Assembly (NCBI GenBank): GCA_902776645.1
Contig: CACYQT010000019.1
Location: 1 to 49,209, forward strand
DNA from: an uncultured bacterium
GTDB lineage: Bacteria > Verrucomicrobiota > Lentisphaeria > Oligosphaerales > Oligosphaeraceae
Reading direction: 5' to 3'
Length of the DNA: 49,209 nucleotides
A model generated the notes under the pieces. The model made no database searches. It had not been told where the DNA came from and saw only the letters and a list, made by a program, of their open reading frames with translations. Positions 1 through 6,462 of this stretch are shown here, piece by piece (the first letter of the stretch is position 1; every line of letters starts with the position of its first letter). Made by a program: the position numbers and the translations under genes.

Positions 1-489
1 CTCGGCGGCGTCCTCGATAAGCGTCGCGCCGTGCTTTTCGCAGACGGCGAGGATCTCGTCGAACCGCGACGGCGTGCCGTAGAGGTTCGCGAGCACGACC
101 ACCTTCGCCTCAGGATGGAGCCCGAAGGCCTTTTCCAGCGCGACGGGATCCATGTTCCACGTCTCGCGCTCCGTGTCGATGAACACGGGCGTGGCTTTTT
201 CGTAGACGACCGGATTGACGGTCGCCGCGAAGGTCATGTCGGAGCAGAGGACCTTGTCGCCGGGCGTGACGCCGGCGAGCTTCACGCAGAGGTGCAGCGC
301 GGCCGTCCCGCAGGACAGCGCGACGGCGTATTTGCAGCCGACCTTCTCCGCAATCTGCTTTTCGACCGCGTTGATGTTCGCACCGACGGTGGACATCCAG
401 TTGGTCTCGAAGGCCTCCTTCATGTAGGCCAGTTCCGGGCCGTGCATGGTGGGAGAGGACAAGTAGACTTTTTTTAATTCATAATTCAT
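1..489 (-). CDS. DegT/DnrJ/EryC1/StrS family PLP aminotransferase, C-terminal part outside window
   Basis: The first 163 residues of a sugar aminotransferase are visible; the gene runs off the left edge. The N-terminus reads KKVYLSSPTMHGPEL, followed by ALSCGTAALHL and SDMTFAATVNPVVY, the conserved PLP-phosphate-binding region of the family that transaminates nucleotide-linked keto-sugars (perosamine, bacillosamine or related). The catalytic lysine lies beyond the window. The chosen ATG (489-487) is the only upstream in-frame start. It sits inside a 7-bp repeat array that encodes residues MNYEL, with an in-frame TGA just before it. A later start at the MHGPEL methionine is possible. It is the third gene after two NusG-like regulators, as in antiterminator-led capsule or O-antigen operons. 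The family is certain; the substrate is unknown. Confidence 0.9.
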   Translation of the reverse strand, partial: MNYELKKVYLSSPTMHGPELAYMKEAFETNWMSTVGANINAVEKQIAEKVGCKYAVALSCGTAALHLCVKLAGVTPGDKVLCSDMTFAATVNPVVYEKATPVFIDTERETWNMDPVALEKAFGLHPEAKVVVLANLYGTPSRFDEILAVCEKHGATLIEDAAE

Positions 490-506
490 AATTCATAATT
501 CATAAT
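479..506. repeat. Heptamer array, 4 x ATTATGA (minus strand)
   Basis: Four perfect 7-bp units read ATTATGA on the minus strand. The array supplies the start codon and first residues of the aminotransferase gene. The same unit recurs at 681-778. Confidence 0.9.
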
Positions 507-538
507 TTTGAATACATTGTCGCCCTACGGGCGGTATT

Positions 539-672
539 CCGTGGGTTGGCACCCACGGCTGTGTTATGCCACCACTACGTGGTTCTATTTGGTGTGTTAC
601 GTTACCGTGGGTTTCGCTTTGCTCCACCCACGGCTGTGTTATTTCACCGCTCTGCGGTTCTATGTGGTTGCC
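539..672. repeat. Two copies of a palindromic intergenic repeat
   Basis: Two related units each carry CCGTGGGT paired with ACCCACGG (arms 539-546/551-558 and 605-612/626-633). Each is followed by CTGTGTTAT and a second small dyad around CACC...GGTTCTAT. The whole fills the spacer between the second NusG-like gene and the aminotransferase. No gene is visible. Such GC-rich palindromes resemble REP-like dispersed repeats; a role as terminator or processing site is only inference. Confidence 0.75.
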
Positions 673-680
673 TTGCAATA

Positions 681-778
681 ATTATGAATTATGCATTATG
701 AATTATGCATTATGAATTATGCATTATGAATTATGCATTATGAATTATGCATTATGAATTATGCATTATGAATTATGC
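681..778. repeat. Heptamer array, 14 units of ATTATG(A/C)
   Basis: Fourteen 7-bp units alternate strictly ATTATGA and ATTATGC, so the true period is 14 bp. The array runs into the 3' end of the second NusG-like gene, where it encodes the last residues (HNS) and the stop codon. Confidence 0.95.
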
Positions 779-1287
779 ATCGCATACCAATGCCCTTGGT
801 CGAGCGGCAGCAGGAATACGGGACAGCCATTCTCCTCCATGATGCGACCGACTGTTCCGGCCAAAAGGCCTTTCTGGACGGTATGGGACGCAAACGTCTC
901 GTTCGAGTCGAACAACTCCACATCGTAATGCTCCGAAAGGAGCTCCACCTTCCAGTATGCCTCCATGGAACGCATGATGTCGTCCTCCGTCGAGACATGG
1001 TGGACTTCGTCGCGGGCGAGGCAGTTGCCTTGCTTGGCGAGACCGGGGAAGCGATGCGTATCCCAGCAGGCGAAGATGAAGCCTTTCAGCTGCAGCTTGC
1101 GGGAGACGGCGTTCGTCCGGGCGTTCCGAATGGTGATGCATGGCAGATAGTTCGGGATGCCGTGTCCGTCCAGGAAGGTCTGGACCCTTTTTTCCGCGTT
1201 GGAGAATGTGTGGAGCATGCCCCACAGCGCACCGTCGACTTTATGGAAGTGCGGTGCTGACAGAAGTTTGGTCAATTTTCCAATCAT
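766..1287 (-). CDS. NusG-family specialised antiterminator (second of a tandem pair)
   Basis: 173 residues. An NGN-like domain spans about residues 19-110: LWGMLHTFSNAEKRV corresponds to the W-hydrophobic-HT..AEKRV opening of NusG paralogues, and LKGFIFACW to the usual LFPGYVFV strand. A KOW-like segment follows near residues 138-165 (VQKGLLAGTVGRIMEENG). Paralogues such as RfaH and Bacteroides UpxY bind RNA polymerase and let it read through long surface-polysaccharide operons; that role is inferred here from the pairing with another NusG-like gene and the aminotransferase downstream. The start lacks a clear Shine-Dalgarno sequence. The last three residues and the stop codon lie in a heptamer array, so the original C-terminus may have been altered. 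Confidence 0.8.
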   Translation of the reverse strand: MIGKLTKLLSAPHFHKVDGALWGMLHTFSNAEKRVQTFLDGHGIPNYLPCITIRNARTNAVSRKLQLKGFIFACWDTHRFPGLAKQGNCLARDEVHHVSTEDDIMRSMEAYWKVELLSEHYDVELFDSNETFASHTVQKGLLAGTVGRIMEENGCPVFLLPLDQGHWYAMHNS

Positions 1288-1312
1288 GATTTTTCAAGAA
1301 CCGCTTTAGGAG

Positions 1313-1405
1313 TTATGGGAGGGGCCCGCTCCTGCGGGACCGGTTATGGGAGGGGCCCGCTCCTGCGGGACCGGTTATGGGAGGGGCCCGCTCCTGCGGG
1401 AACGG
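1313..1405. repeat. Three tandem copies of a 31-bp GC-rich palindromic unit
   Basis: Three 31-bp units start at 1313, 1344 and 1375. Each holds CCCGC-TCCT-GCGGG, a stem with a 4-nt loop. The first two units are identical; the third differs only near its end. A single inverted copy lies at 11532-11563. The array sits between the two NusG-like genes of the operon. Confidence 0.95.
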
Positions 1406-1472
1406 CTCCCTATGGTCGCTGACCCACGGTTACGAGAATCTCGCCCTGCGGGCGGCAGGGGTATTGCATTTT

Positions 1473-1514
1473 GCTTTCAGCTTTAAGCTTTTAGCTTTAG
1501 GCTTTTAGCTTATT
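1473..1514. repeat. Heptamer array, GCTTTNA type
   Basis: Five 7-bp units (GCTTTCA, GCTTTAA, GCTTTTA, GCTTTAG, GCTTTTA) plus a degenerate sixth. The stop codon of the first NusG-like gene (1510-1512) lies within the last unit. The same unit type recurs at 13399-13480. Confidence 0.85.
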
Positions 1515-2094
1515 TGGCTCCGTGAAGCGGTTGCATCTTGTATTCTGCCGGATTGATTTCCGTGCGGATGATCTGGTTGATAAATTCCAGTTCGACGGTC
1601 CACAGGAATTTCTTTTCCTTCTTCTTCAGCCAGCCCGTGACGCCTTCCCAGACGCCGGTCTCGATGATGAAACGATCGCCTTCCTTGATATCGACGTTGA
1701 ATTCAATCTCCTGTTCCAGGCCGGTGGCCTCAAACGCACGCACCGCGCGGATGTCGTCAAGCAGTGTGTCGAGAGGCGTGTCGAGAAACCGAACGATGGA
1801 TTTGCTGGCCCAGAGCAACGACTGCTGTTCCAATGAAACCTTCACGAAGACGTACGACGGGAACATGGGGCGCAGCACGATCTTGGAATTCTTGTAGGGC
1901 TTCCCATGGCTCATGTAGGCGTTGACCTTCCAGACCTTCCTCAACGGAAGGTAGCAGCAGATGCCGTTTTGGAAGCAGTATTCCTTCACGCGGAATTCGT
2001 TCAACGGCATCGTATAGACCGGCAGCACCTTCTCTTGGGCGGAAGGCTCCAGCAGCCGTTCGTCGAATTCGATCGTAATGTTCTCCCTTTTCAT
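1510..2094 (-). CDS. NusG-family specialised antiterminator (first of a tandem pair)
   Basis: 194 residues. An N-terminal extension of about 22 residues is followed by an NGN domain (about 24-125: PVYTMPLNEFRVKEY, GICCYLPLRKVWK, FPSYVFVKV) and a KOW domain (about 137-165, IKEGDRFIIETGVWEGVTGW). The layout matches UpxY/RfaH-type proteins, which prevent premature termination in polysaccharide operons. It is the first full-size gene after a structured leader with two intrinsic terminators, so it may control its own operon. The ATG at 2094 is the first in-frame start after terminator 2 but has no good Shine-Dalgarno sequence at normal spacing. A stretch of 222 bp with repeats separates it from its paralogue. 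The family is well supported; the regulon is inferred. Confidence 0.87.
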   Translation of the reverse strand: MKRENITIEFDERLLEPSAQEKVLPVYTMPLNEFRVKEYCFQNGICCYLPLRKVWKVNAYMSHGKPYKNSKIVLRPMFPSYVFVKVSLEQQSLLWASKSIVRFLDTPLDTLLDDIRAVRAFEATGLEQEIEFNVDIKEGDRFIIETGVWEGVTGWLKKKEKKFLWTVELEFINQIIRTEINPAEYKMQPLHGAK

Positions 2095-2150
2095 GGAAGC
2101 AAGGCGTGCTAAAGCAGCCCCTCGAACTGCAAGCGTTCTGGGAAAAAAAC

Positions 2151-2196
2151 AAAAAAAGCATCTGCAAAACCGTTATGTCAACGTTTTACAGATGCT
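2151..2196 (-). terminator. Intrinsic terminator T2 in the nusG-like leader
   Basis: On the minus strand AGCATCTG (2196-2189) pairs with CAGATGCT (2164-2157). An inner AAAAC/GTTTT stem extends it with one bulge, and a run of T (2157-2151) follows. It lies 57 nt before the first NusG-like start. No good promoter is visible between it and that gene, so transcripts entering the operon probably have to pass it. Confidence 0.85.
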
Positions 2197-2472
2197 CGCC
2201 AGATTATTGTAAAAAACGTCCTGTCCCGGAAGATCGCTTCCGCTGACAGGACGCCAAAATGTCACTGATTTAGCAGCTACTAAATTAGTGTATGAATTCT
2301 CAGAAGAATACTCTACGTGAGTGAGTGAGTGAGTGAGTGAGTGAGTGAGTGAGTGAGTGAGTGAGTGAGTGAGTGAGTGAGTGAGATTTTCTCTTTCACA
2401 ACTCATTGCTCGGAAAAGGCATGCGCAACTTGTCAAAGCAAGTTGTAAATTATTTTGTTGGTCTTTTCGCAT
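2173..2472 (-). CDS. Candidate leader ORF crossing a tetranucleotide repeat and both terminators
   Basis: A 99-codon frame starts at ATG 2472 with GGAG (2482-2479) six nt upstream, an ideal Shine-Dalgarno spacing. It runs MRKDQQNN..., then LTHS repeats from the 17-copy repeat, then through terminator T1, and stops with TAA in the loop of terminator T2 (2175-2173). No family is recognised and the protein may not matter as such. A translating ribosome would cover T1 and the 5' arm of T2, so translation could couple to antitermination. Directly after the repeat the other two frames stop at TAG (at once) or TGA (within 15 nt), so gain or loss of one unit would end translation before T1. The ORF could also be a chance frame; its position is the main evidence. 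Confidence 0.5.
   Translation of the reverse strand: MRKDQQNNLQLALTSCACLFRAMSCERENLTHSLTHSLTHSLTHSLTHSLTHVEYSSENSYTNLVAAKSVTFWRPVSGSDLPGQDVFYNNLASICKTLT
2211..2253 (-). terminator. Intrinsic terminator T1 in the nusG-like leader
   Basis: On the minus strand CGTCCTGTC (2253-2245) pairs with GACAGGACG (2225-2217). An inner perfect CGGAAG/CTTCCG stem closes on a 4-nt loop, and six T (2216-2211) follow. It is a very strong Rho-independent terminator, 15 nt before T2. It could end read-through from the PIG-L gene, or serve as an attenuator for the downstream operon. Confidence 0.9.
2317..2385. repeat. Tetranucleotide microsatellite, 17.25 x GTGA (TCAC on minus strand)
   Basis: Seventeen perfect GTGA units plus one base. 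Long perfect tetranucleotide tracts are classic contingency loci (as in Haemophilus and Neisseria) because polymerase slippage changes the copy number. This tract lies within the leader of the NusG-like operon, inside an open frame that is in register with the downstream leader only when n is congruent to 17 modulo 3. Confidence 0.97.
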
Positions 2473-2484
2473 GCCTTTCTCCGG
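2411..2484 (-). promoter_or_regulatory. Leader hairpin that can sequester the SD and AUG of the leader ORF
   Basis: On the minus strand GGAGAAAGGCATGCG (2482-2468), which contains the Shine-Dalgarno and the ATG, is complementary to CGCATGCCTTTTCC (2425-2412). Inside the enclosed segment, CAACTTG (2445-2439) pairs with CAAGTTG (2432-2426). The structure would hide the ribosome-binding site when folded. Its control (temperature, ligand, protein) cannot be read from the sequence. Confidence 0.65.
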
Positions 2485-2528
2485 TGTTTTTCAGGACTCA
2501 ATCGATTCAAATCATAAGAAATCATAAA

Positions 2529-2558
2529 ATAATATATGACTGCGCAGGCTATAGTCAA
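2529..2558 (-). promoter_or_regulatory. Sigma70-like promoter for the nusG-like/polysaccharide operon
   Basis: TTGACT (2558-2553) is followed at 16 bp by TATATT (2536-2531), or at 18 bp by TATTAT (2534-2529). The predicted start near 2522 gives a leader of about 430 nt before the first NusG-like gene and about 50 nt before the leader ORF. Confidence 0.6.
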
Positions 2559-2643
2559 ATATTTTTTTCTCAATCTGCGGCTTTTTCCTCTCCCCTCCTC
2601 CGCCGTGAACAGCCACCGCTCCGCCCAGCCTATACCTTATATA

Positions 2644-3426
2644 TTAAGGATTGAGCAGCGCGCTGAACTCTTCCAGCGAAACTTGACGGCCGTACGGCGT
2701 CAGTTCGAAGGCTTCCGCGTATTGGGCGCTGATGCCCGCCGTCTTCGCGATCTTGCCGTTGCGCGGGACGATCCAGTTGTCCATGAGCCACTTGCGTTTG
2801 TCTATCTTGTTGACGTCGAAATCCTTGTATCCCTTGTCCCACGGCAGCCATTCGTAGAACTGCGAGACATGGCAGTCCATCATCTGCAGTTTCTTCTCCA
2901 GAACGTCGTCGATGGGAATCACGGCGTCCGCCCGGAAGGGACGCGGATCCGTGAAGCCGTCGTAGCAGCAGGCGAAGACGGGATTTTCGTCAGGGATCGG
3001 CGTATCGGGGCAGCATAGCGGGACTTTCACCAGATAGGCGGCGTCCTGCACCAGCTGGCCGGCCGCGCGATGGTCGGCATGATAGTCGCATGTGCGGTGG
3101 GAAATGACGACGTCCGGCTTGAACGCGCGGATGATGCGGATGATCCGATGGCGATTTTCCAGAGACGCGACCAATTCGCAGTCCGGAATGTCTAGTATCT
3201 GGTATTCGGCGAGCCCCGCGATCTCCTTCGACTTCTGGGCTTCCGCGTAACGGCGCGCCGCCAGGCCTTCGGACGTCATGCTCTGATGGCCTTTGTCGCC
3301 GTTGCAGCAGGACACGAATTTGACGACATGCCCCGCCTGCGTCAGCCGCAGCGCCGTCCCGCCGAAACGGAGTTCGCAATCGTCGGGATGAGCCCCGAAA
3401 AAGATGATTCGCTTCTGTTTTGCCAT
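2644..3426 (-). CDS. PIG-L family N-acetylglucosaminyl deacetylase-like protein
   Basis: 260 residues. AHPDD at residues 12-16 and YHADH at 115-119 supply the zinc ligands and catalytic aspartate of the PIG-L/LmbE fold, which deacetylates GlcNAc-type substrates (MshB, BshB) or related amides. The start at 3426 is preceded by AAGGAG; an upstream extension would run into the tRNA and is rejected. No signal peptide is seen, so it should be cytoplasmic. It lies just behind the tRNA-Met terminator, with TGTGTGGTCACACA, a palindrome of possible operator type, between. No thiol-biosynthesis partners are adjacent, so the substrate is open. Confidence 0.9.
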   Translation of the reverse strand: MAKQKRIIFFGAHPDDCELRFGGTALRLTQAGHVVKFVSCCNGDKGHQSMTSEGLAARRYAEAQKSKEIAGLAEYQILDIPDCELVASLENRHRIIRIIRAFKPDVVISHRTCDYHADHRAAGQLVQDAAYLVKVPLCCPDTPIPDENPVFACCYDGFTDPRPFRADAVIPIDDVLEKKLQMMDCHVSQFYEWLPWDKGYKDFDVNKIDKRKWLMDNWIVPRNGKIAKTAGISAQYAEAFELTPYGRQVSLEEFSALLNP

Positions 3427-3456
3427 GGCTCCAGCTCCTTTGATGTGTGACCACAC

Positions 3457-3491
3457 AAAAAAGCCTCTCAAATCATTTGACTTGAGAGGCT
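3457..3491 (-). terminator. Intrinsic terminator of tRNA-Met
   Basis: On the minus strand AGCCTCTCAA pairs with TTGAGAGGCT (3491-3482 with 3471-3462) and six T follow. It begins 4 nt after the CCA end of the tRNA. Confidence 0.92.
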
Positions 3492-3495
3492 GAAA

Positions 3496-3571
3496 TGGTA
3501 GCGGGTATCGGGCTCGAACCAATGACACGTGGATTATGATTCCACTGCTCTACCAACTGAGCTAACCCGCC
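3496..3571 (-). tRNA. tRNA-Met (anticodon CAT)
   Basis: A 76-nt cloverleaf with encoded CCA. The acceptor GGCGGGT pairs with ACCCGCT (with a G-U first pair), the D arm holds GCTC-AGTTGGTA-GAGC, the anticodon stem GTGGA/TCCAC encloses loop ATCATAA (anticodon CAT), and the T arm has TTCGAGC. The standard G-rich elongator form suggests elongator Met. A tRNA-Ile with modified CAT cannot be excluded from sequence alone, and initiator features are absent. Confidence 0.93.
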
Positions 3572-3586
3572 AGTGAAAACATCAAT

Positions 3587-3614
3587 AAATTAAACCATCT
3601 TTCCCTTTTGTCAA
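3587..3614 (-). promoter_or_regulatory. Promoter of tRNA-Met
   Basis: A consensus TTGACA (3614-3609) and TAATTT (3592-3587) are separated by 16 bp. The predicted start is about 9 nt before the mature tRNA. Confidence 0.75.
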
Positions 3615-3676
3615 ACAACAAGCTCAAAAAAACACGTTTTTGCGTCATTTTTTTCTTCTTCACCTCCCCTCTTCCC

Positions 3677-3704
3677 TTGACTTAATTCCTCTCAACGGTA
3701 TCTT
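3677..3704 (+). promoter_or_regulatory. Possible promoter for the isomerase-propeller operon
   Basis: TTGACT (3677-3682) and TATCTT (3699-3704) with a 16-bp spacer, 60 bp before the isomerase-like gene. Confidence 0.45.
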
Positions 3705-3764
3705 TTTGTATGCCTATTGTATGCCTATTATCATTTCATCCTACAAAAACACGAGGCGTCAACC

Positions 3765-4547
3765 ATGCAAAAAGGTATCTATTACAGCTTCCTGCCAGGC
3801 GAAAAGCCAGAGGACAAATTCTCCTGGGCACGTACCCTTGGATTCGATTGCGTTGAGATTCCGACACTTAGGACTCCAGAAGAACGCGAATACTTCAAAA
3901 AGGCCGCCGCGAACACCGGCGTCCGTATCCCGTCCATCATGAACTCCGACCACTGGGGCGCCCCGTTCTCCGCCCCCGAGCCGGAAGTCCGCGCGAAGGG
4001 CATGGCCTGCCTGCAGCAATCGCTGGACACCGCGCTGGCCGTCGGGGCGGACACGGTTCTCATCGTGCCAGCCGTCGTGACGCCGCAAGTTCGCTTCGAA
4101 GACGCGTGGACGCGTTCGCAAGCGGAACTTAAGACCATCGTGCCCGAATTCGAAAAGAACAAAATCTACATGGCGATCGAGGACGTCGGCAACAAAATCC
4201 TCCTCAGCCCGCCCGAAATGGCGCGTTACATCGACGACTTCGCGTCGCCGTATGTCGCCGCCTATTTCGACGTCGGCAACGTCATCCCCTACGGCTATCC
4301 GGAGCACTGGATCCTCACGCTCGGCAGCCGCATCAAGAAGATGCACATCAAAGGCTACAGCGCCAAGACGCGCACGTCCACGCCGGATCTGCTCAGCGGC
4401 ACCATCGACTGGCCGGCCGTCATGAAGGCCATCCGTGCCGTCGGCTACGACGACGTCCTGACCGCCGAGCTCCGCGGCGTCGGCAGCACCGCCTACGATT
4501 GCTGCAAGAGCATCAGTGAAGACATGGACAAGATCCTGGAGATGTGA
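3765..4547 (+). CDS. Sugar phosphate isomerase/epimerase-like TIM barrel (AP_endonuc_2 superfamily)
   Basis: 260 residues. The protein is a xylose-isomerase-like TIM barrel. Probable metal-binding acidic and histidine residues lie in YMAIEDVGNK, AAYFDVGNV, KKMHIKGYS and VLTAELRG, the usual E-D-H-E order of the family. Members isomerise or epimerise sugars and inositols, but sequence does not give the substrate. The start MQKGIYYSF at 3765 is chosen over an upstream ATG because it begins the first barrel strand and has GAGG upstream. No signal peptide is seen. The gene is followed after 3 nt by a secreted propeller-like protein, so the two are co-transcribed. Confidence 0.85.
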   Translation: MQKGIYYSFLPGEKPEDKFSWARTLGFDCVEIPTLRTPEEREYFKKAAANTGVRIPSIMNSDHWGAPFSAPEPEVRAKGMACLQQSLDTALAVGADTVLIVPAVVTPQVRFEDAWTRSQAELKTIVPEFEKNKIYMAIEDVGNKILLSPPEMARYIDDFASPYVAAYFDVGNVIPYGYPEHWILTLGSRIKKMHIKGYSAKTRTSTPDLLSGTIDWPAVMKAIRAVGYDDVLTAELRGVGSTAYDCCKSISEDMDKILEM

Positions 4548-4550
4548 CTT

Positions 4551-5330
4551 ATGAAGAAGTTTCTGCTACTTGCGTTGATTTTCGTTTCAGCCGTTCTCGC
4601 CGCCAAGACCATCAATTGCGAAGGCACCTACACGGGCCATCTGCAAGGCATCGACTCCGACGGACAGTTCATCTACTGGTCCTTTACCAATACTATAGTA
4701 AAGACGGACATGGACGGAAAAATCATCAAGAAGGTCAAAGCCACCAACCACAGCGGCGATCCATGCCTGCTCAACGGCAAGCTCTACGTGCCCGTCAACA
4801 AAGGCGCCTTCAACCAGCCGAAGGGCAAGTCAAAGGATTTCATCCATGTCTACAACGCTGAAACGCTGGAGTTTATCAAAGAAGTCGCCGCTCCCGAATA
4901 CGACCATGGCGCGGGCGCCATCGCCGCCTGGAACGGCCATCTCTGGCTGACGGGCGGCCTGCCCGACGGCGCGCCCGGCAACATCATCATCGAATACACG
5001 GAAGAGCTGGAATTCGTGAAACGCCACGACAGCGCGGGCTTCACCCGCATGGGCATCCAGACGATGAAGCATATGTTCGGCTACTGGTGGTACGGCGTCT
5101 ACGACAAGCCCGCCAACGTCCTTTGCGACGACAAATTCGTCATCGTCGCCCGCCCAAGCGGCCCCAGCCTCGCCATCGGCATGGCCGAACTGAAGGACGG
5201 CACGTTGCTCGTCGCGAAGACGAAAAGCACTCCGCTGGAAGACAATCCGAAGAAGAAAGTCTGGAGCGGCTCCATCGTCACCGCCACCTTCGACGCGGAG
5301 AAAAAGGCCATTGTGGTGAAGAAGGATTAG
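4551..5330 (+). CDS. Secreted beta-propeller-like protein of unknown function
   Basis: 259 residues. It has a clear signal peptide (MKKFLLLALIFVSAVLAAK, cleavage near residue 18). The mature protein is built of repeating short strands of the kind DGQFIYWSFTNTIVKTDMDG, LNGKLYVPVNKG, FIHVYNAETLEF and WNGHLWLTGGLPDG, suggesting a small propeller. No catalytic motif is recognised. The Shine-Dalgarno (GGAG) lies inside the end of the isomerase gene three bases upstream, so it is translationally linked to it. Co-transcription suggests a role in sensing or processing a sugar compound in the periplasm, which is inference only. It ends with TAG directly before a dispersed palindrome. Confidence 0.75.
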   Translation: MKKFLLLALIFVSAVLAAKTINCEGTYTGHLQGIDSDGQFIYWSFTNTIVKTDMDGKIIKKVKATNHSGDPCLLNGKLYVPVNKGAFNQPKGKSKDFIHVYNAETLEFIKEVAAPEYDHGAGAIAAWNGHLWLTGGLPDGAPGNIIIEYTEELEFVKRHDSAGFTRMGIQTMKHMFGYWWYGVYDKPANVLCDDKFVIVARPSGPSLAIGMAELKDGTLLVAKTKSTPLEDNPKKKVWSGSIVTATFDAEKKAIVVKKD

Positions 5331-5332
5331 AG

Positions 5333-5379
5333 GTAGCAAGGGCGTCCCGCCCTTGGCAAGGCCGAGACGCCCTTGCTAC
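5333..5379. repeat. Dispersed 47-bp palindromic repeat, copy A
   Basis: Perfect 14-bp arms GTAGCAAGGGCGTC and GACGCCCTTGCTAC enclose a GC-rich core with its own dyad. It sits exactly between two convergent genes, 2 bp after one stop and 9 bp before the other, where it could act as a bidirectional terminator. A second copy lies at 7050-7096. Confidence 0.9.
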
Positions 5380-5388
5380 TATCGACTC

Positions 5389-6438
5389 TCAGATTGTCAC
5401 GTGCTTCGCCAATGAGTACGGGATATAGGCTTGGTCAGCCGTCAAGACATAGGCGTCTTCCTTGTGCATGCATTCAGCCATTTCCTTTCCTGTAAAGGCT
5501 TGAAAACTAACAATTACCTTGTTCAATACATTCAATTCATCCTTTGTAAAGCATGACTCGTCATAGCTTTCCATTGGAAGAATCCTGTAGGACGTCTCCT
5601 CAAAATTGTCGTACACCTCTTCATGGGGAATCACTCCCATCAGCTCATAATGGCCAACAGGCAATGCCCCTAACGGCTTATGCTGATATACAAGACCACT
5701 CATGGCATGTCCGTATTCTCGATAAAACACAGCGTCCGCATACCATAGCAACTTCATCAACTTCACCTTGAATAACCCGCCATGGCATTTCTGCGCAAAA
5801 AACGAAGCCATGGAACAAATCTTACCAATATCCAGTTTCGCCCCCCCTGTCAAATCATCACGACTCTTGAACTCCATATAACGAGCTTCTAATAGCTTCT
5901 GCGTCATATAGCCAAGACTAGTACGGGCTATTTTTTCCTGAATGACGGATGTTATTTCACGATAACGAGTCTCATCAAAATTGGATTTGTTTTTCTCTAG
6001 ATATTTCATGGCCTCCAACGCATCTTCGGATACGACATGAAGGATTTCATCATGCGTTTCATCTTGAATCAATTTCGATTCATAACGTGAAATGGTCGCC
6101 CCCCCCCAGCCAAGCATGTTCGCCAATTCCCGCTGGGTCAGCCCATAGCTCTTCCGCAAATCAACGATCATACAGGATGTAAACATGCCATGCGCAACAC
6201 GATAAGCATTCCGTGCCGCCAGCAGGTTCTCATCCATCACATCAGAGGGAACAAATTCGTTTTCACCTTCTTCACAATTTCCGCAAACAAAGAACAATTC
6301 ATGGTAATGGACTTTTTCGCCTTTTACAATCGCATGGGCCAATTGTAATTTCCTTTCCACGCAATGTGTTTTACCGCACAATGGACATTCCATCATGACT
6401 TGTTCACTTGCTGAGATATCTTTCTTTTCCGTCTTCAT
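5389..6438 (-). CDS. MqsA-like zinc-finger/HTH antitoxin fused to a Panacea (SocA/DUF4065) domain
   Basis: 349 residues in three parts. An N-terminal YgiT/MqsA-type zinc finger (CPLCG near 18, CGNCE near 52) is followed by a helix-turn-helix (about 90-140, YGLTQRELANMLGWGGATISRYE) and then a Panacea domain (about 205-345, KLMKLLWYADAVFYREYGHAMSGLVYQ). In E. coli MqsA has only the first two parts and neutralises MqsR while repressing the operon; Panacea domains are a widespread hyperpromiscuous antitoxin module. The gene starts 24 nt after the stop of an MqsR-like toxin, the mqsRA order with the toxin first. The start at 6438 has AAAGG upstream. It should repress its own promoter. The family call is strong; the partner toxin call is a little weaker. 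Confidence 0.88.
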   Translation of the reverse strand: MKTEKKDISASEQVMMECPLCGKTHCVERKLQLAHAIVKGEKVHYHELFFVCGNCEEGENEFVPSDVMDENLLAARNAYRVAHGMFTSCMIVDLRKSYGLTQRELANMLGWGGATISRYESKLIQDETHDEILHVVSEDALEAMKYLEKNKSNFDETRYREITSVIQEKIARTSLGYMTQKLLEARYMEFKSRDDLTGGAKLDIGKICSMASFFAQKCHGGLFKVKLMKLLWYADAVFYREYGHAMSGLVYQHKPLGALPVGHYELMGVIPHEEVYDNFEETSYRILPMESYDESCFTKDELNVLNKVIVSFQAFTGKEMAECMHKEDAYVLTADQAYIPYSLAKHVTI

Positions 6439-6462
6439 ATTGCAACCTTTACGCTTTGGCCT

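Noticed and set aside
31..477. Plus-strand open frame at the left edge
   Set aside because: The minus strand there encodes a clear DegT-family aminotransferase.
681..778. CRISPR array
   Set aside because: The units are 7 bp with no unique spacers, and no cas genes are present. The same holds for the arrays at 1473, 11565 and 13399.
2484..2643. Invertible promoter as in Bacteroides capsule loci
   Set aside because: No inverted repeats long enough for a recombinase flank the promoter; only a 5-bp dyad is seen around the spacer.
2644..3528. Longer PIG-L start at 3528
   Set aside because: The extension would translate the tRNA terminator and part of the tRNA. The ATG at 3426 has a good ribosome-binding site.
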